Assembly (NCBI GenBank): GCA_008921705.1
Contig: VFFE01008410.1
Coordinates: forward strand, 1,734,433 to 1,798,432
Reading direction: 5' to 3'
DNA: 64,000 bases
DNA from: Burhinus oedicnemus
Lineage: Eukaryota > Chordata > Aves > Charadriiformes > Burhinidae
In this document: one piece after another, positions 41,500-53,700 of the stretch
How positions within the stretch are numbered: the first letter of the stretch is position 1
Layout: each line of letters starts with the position of its first letter
Translations under genes and position numbers: made by a program
The notes under the pieces: model-generated
What the model saw: only the letters and a program-made list of their open reading frames with translations
Database searches by the model: none
What the model was told of the DNA's origin: nothing

Positions 41500-43065
41500 A
41501 TACAGTTCAGACACTTTATGAAAGCCATTTAGGACTTCATTTATACGGAAGACATTGATGTTGTGGATAATATGTTTAAAGCCTTGCAATGGACTGAATT
41601 TAGGACTGAACCTCATTTGCACTCAGAAACAAGAGAAAACATCATTTCAGCGATGCTACCTATAGCCTGGAAGGGTATGACTAACCCTCAGAGACTTTTC
41701 TTACTTACTTTATGACTGAATCTGCAGCAGGAACAGTATATGCTTTTGCATAGGCTACTACTAAAAGTTCTGTTATGAGAAAGTCTGAGAGTCTCTATCT
41801 TGGACATCATTCCAGCTCGACCCAAGGAGCCTGCTTAGAGATGGAAAGTTGCTTGCCTGCTCTTTGACAAGCCCATTCTAAGATGACAGCATCTGGACTG
41901 GGATCACACAGCTGTTTTCTTCCTCACTGCCAATTTCATTTTGCGGTCTTTGTAAAGTAAGAAGGAAAAAGTAACCCACTGAGAAGCAGTTATACCAAAG
42001 TATTTTAAGCCTGTTATATCATGAGCAGAAAAAAAAGGGACAAGCAGACAATCTTTCTCTTCTCTTTTTCCTTTTTTTCCTCCAAACACTTCCTTTCAGA
42101 TGTCCCTTTGAAGTCACAGTCTTACAGTGTGAGTGACTGAGAGCAAGGAGCTGTGAAATGTGCCTTTGAGCCATAGACTTCTCAAAGACTATCACAAGGC
42201 CTATATGACTGGGGTACATGACATCTGCAAATCAGTGTGGCATTATTGAGGCTTTGTTCAGCCTCAAACTCTAGGAGCTACCGAGAACCAAAAACTTCAG
42301 CAAGGGAAAATCATTTCTCCCTTCTCCCATGGTTCTACACCTAGGGAGTCTCATTGCTGCTGTGTGCAGTGACTGTGTTTGTGTAATTTGCTTATGAAGA
42401 AATAATTCAACATACACATTCTATAGATAATATAATTGTCTATTATATGTGTATAAATTACGTATAGTTACCACATTCTGTTCCACTCAGCCCTGTTACT
42501 GCTCTGGTAGTACTGGATACTTTCACGTTGTTAAACATGTACCACCACTTCTCTGTGTAAGGTTGTCCCTTCAAACTACTCTCACAATACACCACTCTTT
42601 ATACTTACTGTAAACCATTCCTGCTCAGATGGATCTGATTCACTTCATAATCAAACACACAGTTGGCAGAACACCTCGGTCCTCACCGGTGACGTCTTCT
42701 GTTTCTCCATTCACAGGTCTTCTGCATTTCTCATCCCAAACAATTTCCATTACTTCTTTTACATAACTGATGTTATATAAAGGATACTGCGCCCCACTAG
42801 TAATTCTCAAATAGGGAGAAAAACTGATGATTTTGGAATAGTCTGTACTGACATATTAGTTTCTTACAAACTTCAGAGAAAAGCTGATGAAGGTTAGGAC
42901 TATTTCTGTAAGTTGCCTGGTAGAGCCACTGATCAGCCTCACCCAATATTCATCTCGAGTGGGAGGGCAGCACCAGTGTGTGTCATTACAGTGTCAGTTC
43001 CTGCTAGACCCACTAGGAGGTTTATATGAGACTGCGTGAATCTTTTTTGCCTTTCTGCATTTCAG

Positions 43066-43280
43066 AAGTGCTCAGAGAAATGGGAGCTGCCAGCAAAGGA
43101 AGTAACTGTTAGACCAGGAGACAAGAAAAACAACACAGTACAACCTAAGGAAAATGCAGCACCAAGCTACCCTTCAGCCTCTCTGGTCTTTCTTATCTTG
43201 TTCTCCACCTCTCTGCTATTCAGTTCAGTCTTCTAGCTGTCATTTTCCTCAGGTTGCACTGCACAGCAAGTAAAAATAAA
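43066..43280 (+). other. Terminal-exon-like segment of unknown identity
   Basis: A good splice acceptor (TTTTTTGCCTTTCTGCATTTCAG, AG at 43064-43065) is followed by 56 open codons, a TAG at 43234-43236 and an AATAAA at 43275-43280. The predicted peptide begins KCSEKWELPAKE, is rich in Lys, Asn and Pro in the middle, and ends in a hydrophobic stretch SLVFLILFSTSLLFSSVF at the very C-terminus. It has small residues just before it, as in a GPI-anchor attachment signal. I recognise no family. It may be a nested gene's last exon, a dead exon or chance. Confidence 0.25.
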
Positions 43281-45494
43281 AAGGGAGTGAACCCAGCCTG
43301 TCCCAGACCCACAGGTTACGGATCAGATCCTGCTTCTCCCTAAAGCAGAGCCACTGCAAAGATCTGAGGAAGGAGCATTGCTGTTAAGGAGAGGAGGTGC
43401 AGAAGCAGCACTTATTAATGCAAGAAGGAGTGGGGAAAAAATGATACCAAGACAACTCAAATCCCTGGGACGTGACTTCATGGAGAGCCATGGCGCTGGG
43501 CTATGCCTCTGCCAGTTCAGCTCAGACAGCAGGGACATGGTGTGCTGGACACCAGGCTCCAGAGGTCCCTGGAGCTCGGTCACAGTTTCTCTTCATTGCT
43601 TAGTTTATGTAATGTAATTTCTTTCCATTGTATTTTTGCACGACTCACATTCCCCAGGGATCACGGGCAGAAATACAGAAACCCTATGAGAAATGCCAGC
43701 TTTATCTGGAGATAAACATCTGAATTCTGCTTGATTATCTGAATCTCATACTGTTTGGAGGCAGATCCATCATGGAATTGATTGCTAATGGTCTCAAACT
43801 CAAGGTCGTGGCTTTGCTGCAGAACTGAGCAAGGAAAGAATGACAGGCCAAAAGGGAAATGAGTTCATGTCCACAACATAAATTTCCTGCTTCCATGGGA
43901 AACAACAAAAGCAATCTACAGAGAAAAAATAATCTCCATAGGGTAATTAAATACACTGGAATTCCTAATTAGGGAAAGAAGGGTAACTTTTTAAAAAAAA
44001 AATTTCTGTTCTCTTCTCCAAAGAGGTTTTGGAGGCCAGGTCTCAGTGAATGGCAGCAGGATTTAGGAAAATAAATGTTTGAATGACTATTGGAGGTGAG
44101 ATTTCATATCTTCTTCAAGTCACTTCAGTGCTTCAGCAATACTGCTCAATGTGAAAATGTGAAGGAATGCTAGCTGACCTCTCTGTGGGCTGGCATGTGA
44201 TAATACAGACAGGTACTGAAACCAGGCTCAGTGGGGAATTTTTACTGAAAACAGGTAATAAGGGATGGCAATTAAAGATAAGGCTTTTTTGAGTTGCATG
44301 AAAATGTTTGTAAAAGATTTTCCTATTGTTTTAAATGTTCCACAGTTTCAGAGAAGCAGTTCAAAACAAAACAAAAATTGGCCTGGTTCAATAGATAGAA
44401 TTGAAGGGATTTTATTTAGGGTTTTACTCACATTTTTGTTTATTTTGTTTCTTTTCTTCTGGGGAGAATGAAGATGAAGAGTAAAAAAGGGCACCAATGT
44501 TCAAATAAATTTTTAAAAATACTCATTTTGTTGTTATTCAGTTCTAACACAAAAGAAAAAAATTATTTCATTGAAAAATAGGACATCAGGAGAACTACAA
44601 ACCATATAAACTGTCTTTTAATCCGTATGTTTTAGAAATTCATTCATATTTGTCAAAGAGCCCAGGTGAATGCTCTCACAGAACTCTTCGTCTCTTTTGC
44701 AGTCACTCTTTCTTTCTTTCTCCTCATTAACTTCCTTTGTTTTTCATTCACACCTCAGTCTTGTCCCCGTTTCCTCCCTCTTGCTTTCACCCTATTTATT
44801 TCCTCTTGCCCCACACCTCCTGATATGCCTTTCTTTAGGCATGTAGTGGTGCCCATCAAATAGGTTTGTGCTGCGTGGAGGCACGTTGCAATGCAGCAAT
44901 CGCTGCTGAGTGATTCTGCTGCTGTTGCATGGCACAGTGGGAGGGATTTAATCTCAGACATGACACCCCAGGGACTCAGGAGTTTGATGGAGGAGATTGT
45001 TTCCTAAGTACATTACTAGTTAGTAGTCCTCTCTAGATAGTATTTCACTTCCTGTAAGTTTGCTTTACCATCAAGTCCCAATTTAAAGAATTGTTAAGTA
45101 AAGAAGCAATTAGATTGAGATAACTGGACCGTGTGAGTGACACTGCAGAAGATGAGGGTAAAGTAAAATCTCATGAAACAACATATATTAGTAGTCTTTT
45201 CCTCCTCGGATATGCTTGCTGTGGAAAGGTGGTCTGAGATGAGGAAGCAGAAATGGCAAACTTGCAGACAATGACAAATAAGCCTGCCAAAGGAAGGGAG
45301 AGAGTAATCTACAGCATAATTATGACATTTCAGGATATTAATAAAAACAGTTTTAAGATCCTCAGTTGCAGAAATGGGAGAGCAACTGACTCTGTCCAAG
45401 TCAAGTCATTCTAGCAACAGCCTTGATGAACCTGATGTGGTGCTTCTGCCATGATGTGGAAGAGGTTCCCGTGAAGTAAAATATATTTTCTTTC

Positions 45495-45508
45495 TTTTTT
45501 TTTTTTTT
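45495..45508 (+). repeat. Poly(T) tract, 14 nt
   Basis: A homopolymer run in non-coding DNA, with no associated element recognised. Confidence 0.85.
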
Positions 45509-47628
45509 AAACTCATCTTTGATTTAGAATGAAATGTGCAAGGGACATCAGGTATATTCATCACTATCACCCTGTGGAAGCTCTATATCTCATTGACTTT
45601 ATTGCTAAAGTGAAAAGATCAGTTTGCATCAGTTGTTATCCCCATGTGGAATAACAGTATTTTCTCTACATACTTGTGTCCAAGCAGTTCCTGTGACAGG
45701 GGCATAAGGTTTTGTGTTTAGTAATCATAGTAAACTGTCTCCCATCAGGGAGAAGCTGAGCTGAAGCCTTTGCATCTAGGGACAAAACTCTGTGTAGCCT
45801 TTTCATGTCTCAAAGTGCAGATCTATGCATACAATAATCACCTGCTCTTCTCTACACTGTGTTAGTTAATGCCCCTCAGGCATTTAATAGCTTTAGTTTC
45901 AAATAATCCCATTTAGCATTTCTGAAACCTTGCATTTCAAATGTTCCTGTTATTTTCTTTTTGCAAACATGCAAGAGAGGTCAAAGTTTGGTGTGAACAA
46001 CCTTTGCAATGTCTCTTTAAAAATCAAAATGGGCAAAGAGCTTGAGAATATTTGCTTACACATTTTAGTCTTCCTGGCCCAGTGATACTGAACATATTTT
46101 TAACAGAAGGTACATGGTCAGAGGCAAGTCCCCCAGTTTCCTGTTACTAAGTTAACCTTGTTAAACATTACATTATTGTTTAACATAGGACAGGGTCTTC
46201 TCTTAATGCCAGGGTGAATTATTCATATGCAAAGCTAAGGTATTTTACCTTGTTAAGTGTAACTGCAGCGTGTTGAGACCAATATCTGGAGCCATGCATT
46301 AAAGCCAGAATTAGACATGGATTTCTTAAACCTGTAGTGGAGTAAAAATGCAATTAGTCTGCAACTACAGTTTATGTAATTAACGTAGGTAGCAGTCATT
46401 TAGTGAAACATAACACAGTCAGAGACTTAGAGAGCCTATAATAATGTAATAACTGTGAACATAAATGCTGCAGAAAAACTGCTAAATAAATATTTCCTTC
46501 CTTTGGCAAGGAATATGTAACATTTGAGGTTGTCTGTCCACAAAAGGGGAGATGACCGTGCAAGCTCACAATAGATATTCCTAGCTGTCATCAACATGTT
46601 TATAATTCACTATAGCAAACGCTTCATTTGAGATTTTCAAACATTTTACAAACATTTTATTAAGTATTGTTAGCACCTTTCCGTCTTTCACAAACAGACT
46701 TCTCTTAGACTGCAGAATGGGCTTGGAAACATGAGTTCTGATTTGGGAATTTACATATCACTCCTTTCTGGTAAGGTAAAGAGCTAATTAGGTTCTTCCA
46801 CTATTTCAGTATCACTGCCTTAAATGCAATCTGCAGAAATACAAGCATAAAAAACAGATTTAGCTGCTCTCTCAGAAACAAGTTTGAACTTGAGTTCAAT
46901 ATAAGCTTAAATTCTTGCAAAGAATTTGAGCCAACTCCTTTTACATCTGAGTCAGCTTTCTTCTCTGTGCTTCTAATCTACATCTTACGTAAGCTGTTAA
47001 GTAAGATGGAAGATGTGTAAAAATCTCCAAGATTAATGGACACAGAAGCAGAACGGACTAGATTTTCAAGCTCTTGAGAATTTTATGTACGAGTGACCAT
47101 GATGGACTTACAAGAATTTTAAAAGCATTTGCTGGGTAAAGAAACCGGGTGCTTTCCAAAGCAGGTTCGAGGATTATCTAGGGGTATCACAAGTGAGTCT
47201 GCTGGATCATAAGTGAGCGAATAAGGAAACCACTGATAAAAGCAGTGTACTAACACCATTTCCAACTAAGGGAAAAGGAAAGATTTTTCTTTAACTTCAG
47301 TAAGAGTCCCTTTGGGCCCTCAGTATATTAATATTCCTGTCAGAGACACTACTGAAGGCTGCAAAATGTCTGAGGAACAGTGAGAGTCTCCATGGGTTTA
47401 TTCAGGGTCCCAAAAGGACCTCCTTGACTCGGAGGGATTTGCAGAGATTCACTGAAACATCACAGCATCTTTGCTGGACTCACTGGCAGGTTGAGGGGGT
47501 TAATCAGTTGTTGTTTGAGAGACTCCCCCTGTACTGTATTATAGTTCTCTGTTATTATTTCATCACCAATATTCTTTCAGGCTTTGGCAGAAAAAAATCA
47601 TTTAAACCAGGAAAAAACAGAAAGAGTG

Positions 47629-47702
47629 TGGGTTTGGGGTTTTGTTTGTTTGATTTGGGTTTTTTGTTTTATTTTGTTTTGTATTGTTTTGTTTTGTTTT
47701 TT
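47629..47702 (+). repeat. (TTTTG)n / G-T-rich low-complexity tract
   Basis: A stretch made almost only of G and T, with repeated TTTTG words and GGGTTTGGGG at its start. Purine/pyrimidine asymmetry is strong. Confidence 0.85.
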
Positions 47703-48132
47703 AGATCTACCTGTACATGTTTTAAATAAGAGATGCATTTCTGTTATGTATTAGCTCCAGGTATTCAGAACAAATTGTGAGCTGGTTTCAGTCAGCCTTC
47801 TGAGCTCTCTCCTCTTTCCCTAGCTTTGCCACTTGTCACCCAGGGACTTTGAGCAGCTTTTACAAGGTTTTACTATTTAGTAGCACAGGCATGATAGCTG
47901 ATATGAGGATAATGAAGTACTGTGCCTCCAATTCATGCTGGGCTGCAGAGGGAGTACTTACCTATCACAGCACCGTTCCTTCAGAGAACATATCCTGGAA
48001 TCTAATGATCTTCAATTCAGTCCTAACAGAAGCTTAAATAACTCTTCTGCTGAGGGAAACTTTCCCACGGCTGAGGATAAATGTAATTTTAGGCTGAGTT
48101 CTGGTATGAGTATTTTATCTAAAGAATTATCT

Positions 48133-48530
48133 AGAATTATAGAATCGTAGAATCATGGAATCATAGAATCATAGAATCATAGAATCATGGAATCATAGAA
48201 TCATAGAATGGTTTGGGTTGGAAGGGACCTTAAAGATCATCTAGTTCCAACCGCCCTGCCATGGGCAGGAACACCTTCTACTGGACCAGGTTACTCAAAG
48301 CCCCATCCAACCTGGCCTTGAACACCTCCAGGGATGAGGCATCCACAACTTCTCTGGGCAACCTGTTCCCATATCTCACCACCCTTACAGTAAGGAATTT
48401 CTTCCTAATATTTAATGTAAATCTACCCTCTTTTCAGTTTAAAACTGTTACCCCTCATCCTATCACTATCGTCCCTGATAGAGTCCCCATCTTTCCTGCA
48501 GGCCCTTTTTAAGTTCTTAAAGTCCTAGCT
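48133..48530 (-). mobile_element. CR1 LINE 3' fragment with expanded 8-bp tail
   Basis: The minus-strand copy has its 3' end at 48133. Nine tandem 8-bp units (mostly AGAATCAT on the plus strand) occupy 48133-48204. They are followed by the conserved 3' block (GGTTTGGGTTGGAAGGGACC, then AAAGATCATCTAGTTCCAAC) and the region resembling the complement of AACAGGTTGCCCAGAGAAG. The 5' boundary near 48515-48530 is a truncation. Short stretches look open in both strands, but this is non-coding 3' UTR sequence. Confidence 0.93.
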
Positions 48531-48561
48531 AAGTAGGAAGGGCTATGAAATATGTGAAAGA

Positions 48562-48625
48562 AGGTTGTAGCGAGGTGTCAGTCTCTTTTCCGAAGTAACA
48601 AGCAATAGGATAAGATGAAATATCA
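48562..48625 (+). mobile_element. Short CR1 fragment in opposite orientation
   Basis: About 64 bp (GAAGGTTGTAGCGAGGTGTC through AATAGGATAAGATGAAAT) closely match positions 50474-50540 inside the plus-strand CR1 copy. The fragment has no 3' tail and lies about 30 bp from the end of the minus-strand CR1 at 48133-48530, so the two fragments are in opposite orientation. Confidence 0.75.
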
Positions 48626-50208
48626 TAGTCAGATAAAACTTGTCTTGTTGAGGTTGGCTGGTACGAGGAGCTTCAGTCAACTTCCAGCAACAGTGGTGCA
48701 TGGCAAGGAGGGCAAACTGAAATCTGTCACTTTGACCTCCCTTTTCTAGCCAGCTTGTAAACTCTGCAAGTGGAAATCAGCATAGATCCACTGATGAAAT
48801 GTGTGTGTGGTATGAGCTTGTTCCTAGTTCTGTCACCTTTTGATGACACCATCTGCTCTTCTGACCCGCTTACAACCTACTCTGAAAGAACACATTGAGC
48901 TGGTTCGTGCCCAAAGTGACAACGAAATAATACGGGTTGCAGCAGCTCAGGCACATGTGTCTGTGCAGTGGCTAACCCAGTCTGATTATACCTGATTATT
49001 CACACTATCTGCCACAAGAATATCTAACTGTAATGGTTTCAGAATTTCATCAAATTATGTCTCTACTCCTTAATTACCATATGTTGCAATATAATGTGGG
49101 GCTCCTCCACCTGAGAAATAAATAACTATTAAAATTTTCAACACATATTGAAGCCAACCTACTTCTGGAAATAACTGCTTTATGTGGTAGCTGCCTTTCT
49201 GTGCCTCTAGATGGAGATCCTATCCGTTTAACTCAACCCTCTAGAGAGAACGGTGGGATGCTTCAATAAGAGCTCCATTTTGCCTTTCGTACTCAATAGA
49301 CCAAAAATTACTTTGCTCTCTGATTTCTGGGTTATAAAATTATTTTGATCTTAGTAACTAGATTTCCAGGACCCCCTTGCACTTCACAGCTTACCTGAAA
49401 AAAGGAAAAAATTGCTATTCCCTTCTAGTTTTCCACAGCAAAGGTGTCCTGAACTCTTTATTTTGCCTGAAATGTAGTGGTGAAACCCTCTGTCTTTTCA
49501 GTTGCCAGTCTGCAAATTCCCTCCAGCATGTAAGCACCTCTGACAAGCTAAGGTGCTCAGTATTGCAGGTGGGGCTCAGACGGCATGATACGGACCATTG
49601 TATTCAGTCATTTTTGCCATATGGGCAACCATATCATATGGTTCCATCAGAGTGCAGAGAAACGCCTGGCCATAACTTCACCAAGAGACTTAGCTACTTG
49701 CTCACTGGTTTGGGACCAAAGGTTCTTTATATACAATACTAGCAAGAATAAGGAAGCACATGAGTGAAGTTATCTCCTCTAGTCCAGGAGGTAAAAGTCC
49801 TTTTTTGTGGATCAAAACCAGTTAGATAAAACCATACCTATTCACCATATTTTTCAGGTTTACCCAATGCATTAAGATGCAGAATTTAACTTGGAATGAT
49901 GCCAGCTGTCCAAAGATCAAATGCAAAGTCTTTCTTGATTACAAAGTTCCTGAAAAACAAAGGTGTATCTGCAGCCAAAACTATACTTACAAAAAGATAA
50001 TAGATTAAGTGGCCTAGTACCAGTGGTTGACTATCAGCCTAACAATAGTAATAGTAACAACAACAGTCCCAATATAGTAGAAATACATAATTATCCACAC
50101 CTTTGAGGAAAAACTGCTTCTTTTTGGTTATTTCGTGAAACTAGAGACATTATTGTATTTTTTTGTCTATACTGCCTATACTTTTCCTTGTGTGATTTTG
50201 TATCAGAA
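48626..50208. other. Non-coding, between CR1 fragments
   Basis: Unique sequence separating the 48-kb CR1 pair from the 50-kb copy. An open stretch at 49377-49742 has no recognisable motif and is probably chance. Confidence 0.65.
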
Positions 50209-50793
50209 ACAGTGTGACCAGCAAGATTAGGGAAGTGGTCATCCCCCTGTACTCAGCACTGCTGAGGCCCCACCTCGAATACTGTGTTCAGTTTTGGGTT
50301 CCTCACTATAGGAGGGACACTGAGGTGCTGGAGCATGTCCAAAAAAGAGCAATAAAGCTGGTGGAGGACCTAGAGCACAAGTCTTATGTGGAGCAGCTGA
50401 GGGAACTGGGGTTGTTTAGCCTGGAGAAAAGGAGGCTGACGAGAGACCTTATCACTCTTTACAACTATCTGAGAGGAGGTTGTAGCGAGGTGGGTGTCTG
50501 TCTCTTTTCCCAAGTAACAAACAATAGGATGAGATGAAATGGCCTCAAGTTGCACCAGGGGAGGTTTAGATTGGATATTAGGAAACATCTCTTCACCGAA
50601 AGGGTTATCAAACATTGGAACAGGCTGCCCAGGGAAGTGGTTGAGTCACCATTCCTGGAGGTTTTTAAAAGACTTATATACGTAGCGCTTAGGGACATGG
50701 TTTAGTGTTGGACTTGGCAGTGTTAGGTTTACGATTGGACTTGATGATCTTAAACATCTATTCCAACCTAAATGATTCTATGATTCTATGATT
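50209..50793 (+). mobile_element. CR1 LINE 3' fragment with C-terminal ORF remnant
   Basis: Reading on the plus strand, it starts abruptly inside the polyprotein C-terminal domain ([19 protein letters not shown], then [14 protein letters not shown]). It runs through the 3' UTR (CAAGTTGCACCAGGGGAGG and related) and ends with ATGATTCTATGATTCTATGA at about 50773-50793. It is a typical 5'-truncated copy of about 585 bp. The 3' UTR resembles that of the copy at 13452-15745, suggesting the same or a closely related subfamily. Confidence 0.93.
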
Positions 50794-53700
50794 TTGAATA
50801 CAAACCAGTCAGGCTCATGGCACTACATTTACCAGGTTTAGACGATTAGAACAGCAGCAAGCAAGTTGTAGTTAATAGCTGTACAAATCCTCAGACCCTA
50901 ACAATAGCACTGAGGCAGCAGTGTTGATGCCAGCACTGCCACCTACTCATGTACAGTTCCCTGCTGCTTTTTGGGTGAGTATTTTTATTTTTGCTTTTTT
51001 CAACTTTTGTTAGTGGCACAGTGCTAGTCTGCTTTTGTTAATGTTCTACGACTCTGATCTACTTGTTTCCAGATATGTTCAGAAGTTGTTTATTTTGCCA
51101 TTAGGTACCCTTCGTAATGAGACAGGGAAAAGTAGATCCAGACAGGGCCACAGAATATCTTTTTTTGTAGGACGTGTGTAGATTGAGAAAAATAAAAGTG
51201 CATGAAAGTGAGAAGAATGCACCACACCGAGGCAGTAACACTTTGCAAAGATGTTCCTAGTTTCAAATGGATTGCAGAAGGTAACCCATGTGGTGAAGAC
51301 TTTAGTCTTCTGGTATTTGGGATTTTTCTAAAATGTATTTTTTACCAAAAGCCCTGACTAGATTTATAATCTCTCTTGAAGTCTGTGATGAATTCTGACT
51401 AACGTGCCTAGTGTATTTGTCACAGGTTTAGGGTTTTTTTTTCCTCTCGTTTCTGTCACACTGTGGCTTTAAATGGTGCCAGGAACGAATTTAGAATCAA
51501 AACCAGTGCAGTTCAGGATCAAAATCAGTTCAGGAAAAAAAAATCTATTACTGCTACAGCAAAAATCAAATCCATTTTACACAGGTCTGGACTGGAGAGG
51601 AACTGGATCAAAGAGAAGTTAAAAAAGTATATTTTCCTTTTGTTTGAGAATTGAATGCTGCAAAGTGCTCAGAGTAGCAATGCACATAGGTTCCTCGGTA
51701 ATCCCATTTAAATCGCAAATATAAATTTCAGGTACATATCATTTGTTTCCTCTTTCATGTCTTGACCTTCATATGGCTTCAGAGGATTCAGAGAAGCCAC
51801 TAAATCCTTACCATATTTAACTTGGCAATATGCACAATACAGAGGAAGGATTTGTCTAACAAACTCGGACAGGCGTGACAATTCAATATACACAATGTTT
51901 CTATAGTCTGTTTTGTGACAGATGTTGGAGATACATTCTAAATTTAAAATTACAATGATTGCTACAAGATTCATCTGCACCAAAGGGATGGGATCCTGTC
52001 AGAGCAAGTGGAAAGCACAGTCAGTAAGATGTAATACTTAAGTTTGAGGATCGTGATCCTAAGGGTGACATGCAGTCCTTGTCCCTTCTCCTTACCCTCC
52101 TGTTTCTGCAGGACTCCTCCTCATAGTCTTGAGTGGAATAGGATGAACACCCTCAATGCTGTCATTTTGCTTCTTTACACTCACCTCTGTTCCCTTTTAC
52201 AATGAACCAGCTTACAGACTTCACCCATTGGACCTCTGTTTCACTGTTTCAAGTGACTGCTAGGGAGGTAAATGAAGGAAAGTGAAGCAAATCATGGCTG
52301 TCACCATGCTCTGAAGGTTTACTCCAGCCTGTGCCATCCTGGACTACTTTTGTCCTTGCGAGTGCTAATGGGAGTCCAGATCAACCCACCTGTGCCCTGC
52401 TTCTGCCTGTCTACTCCTCACTGCAAAACAACCTGGCATCACACCAGGCCAAAAGTGCACGTACCTTGTAGCCTGGCAAATTCCCCAGTTCTGCCTCAAG
52501 TCCATGTCTAGTCAAAAGAAGGGAAGGGAATGATTTTCAGCACTGTGAAGTCTTTAGAGGGGAGAAAATACTGCACTGGAAATGTTTCCCAACTACATAT
52601 CAAATATCAAACCATGAATTATTTTTTATGTGGATTTCTTGGCTTTGGACATTTTCCGTGCAGCAATTATGGTGTTTGCATTCCACAAAGTCATATATAT
52701 TTTAAAATATATTCCAGAAAATGAACTTGATTGGTTTTCAGGTCACAAGAGAAATTTCTTGCCTTTTCTGGCTATTGTCTGTTTAGCAAGAATGTGTTTA
52801 GTATACAAGGATAAATTATGGTAGCTCACGGGAGTCAGTGCCATATTGTGCAACTCACACAAACACCCATGGGCTTGCAGAGGAGAGCTCTGTTTGTTCA
52901 AGAATAAGATCTGGTACTTCTCATAACGGGAGCTCATATTACCTTAAAATGCCTCTGCCCCGTAGGTCTGCCTGATGAATAACATCTGTTCCCATAACAA
53001 CTGCCTTTCCAGCTGGAGAGATGGGCTCTGTGGCACGACAAAAACAAAAGTAGTCCACAGGCAGTCCTGTGCCGAGAGAGCAAGCAATCACAATAAGAAG
53101 CAGAAACCTCACTACGGGCCTGATTCAAACCCTACTGGAACCAACAGGAAAGAGTCCAGCAGATGTCAGGGGGTCTTGGATTGGGAAGCATGCATGCTGC
53201 TGTCTCTGCTCATATAATGGTAGCACTATCAGCAGCGATGATACATGTTGGCTGAAATCAAATGTTTCTCCAGCCCTATACCTTCTTGTCAACACACAGA
53301 GCAAAATGTGGTTCACTTTACAATCATATTGATGCAAGCAAAGGAAGATTTTACTGGAGTAAGTGATAGCGGGTATGTTTCTCCATACCTAAGAAAGCCA
53401 TAATGGTCAATGTAATTTGCAGCCCAGAACTACCAGACCTCTCATGGCAGAAAAGTTTTGTGCAAAGAGAGATCACTGGGAAAGGGACTCTGCCCCTTTG
53501 CTTCCATTCAAAAGAACAGATTGAAATCCTATTCCTAACAAGTAAAATTAGCTTTTAGCTCTCATCCAGCTCCTTGCACCAGAGACAATAAAATCAAGGG
53601 AATTTATACTGAATTACCAATATTTCCACTGGAAATCGGTAAAAAAATGAGCTGAAACACTTAGGAATAAAGTTAGCTGGGAGGTAGTAATTTGGTTTCA

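Larger units (their letters stand above)
34646..48132. other. Mostly non-coding, one terminal-exon-like segment
   Basis: It holds the (CATCC)12 and GGAA repeats, a possible CR1 tail at 38005, the terminal-exon-like segment at 43066-43280, and a candidate constrained block at about 46140-46480. Otherwise it is intron-like unique sequence with no recognised gene. Confidence 0.65.

Noticed and set aside
47142..47230. tRNA-like B box GGTTCGAGG near 47162
   Set aside because: No matching A box, acceptor stem or cloverleaf pairing around it.
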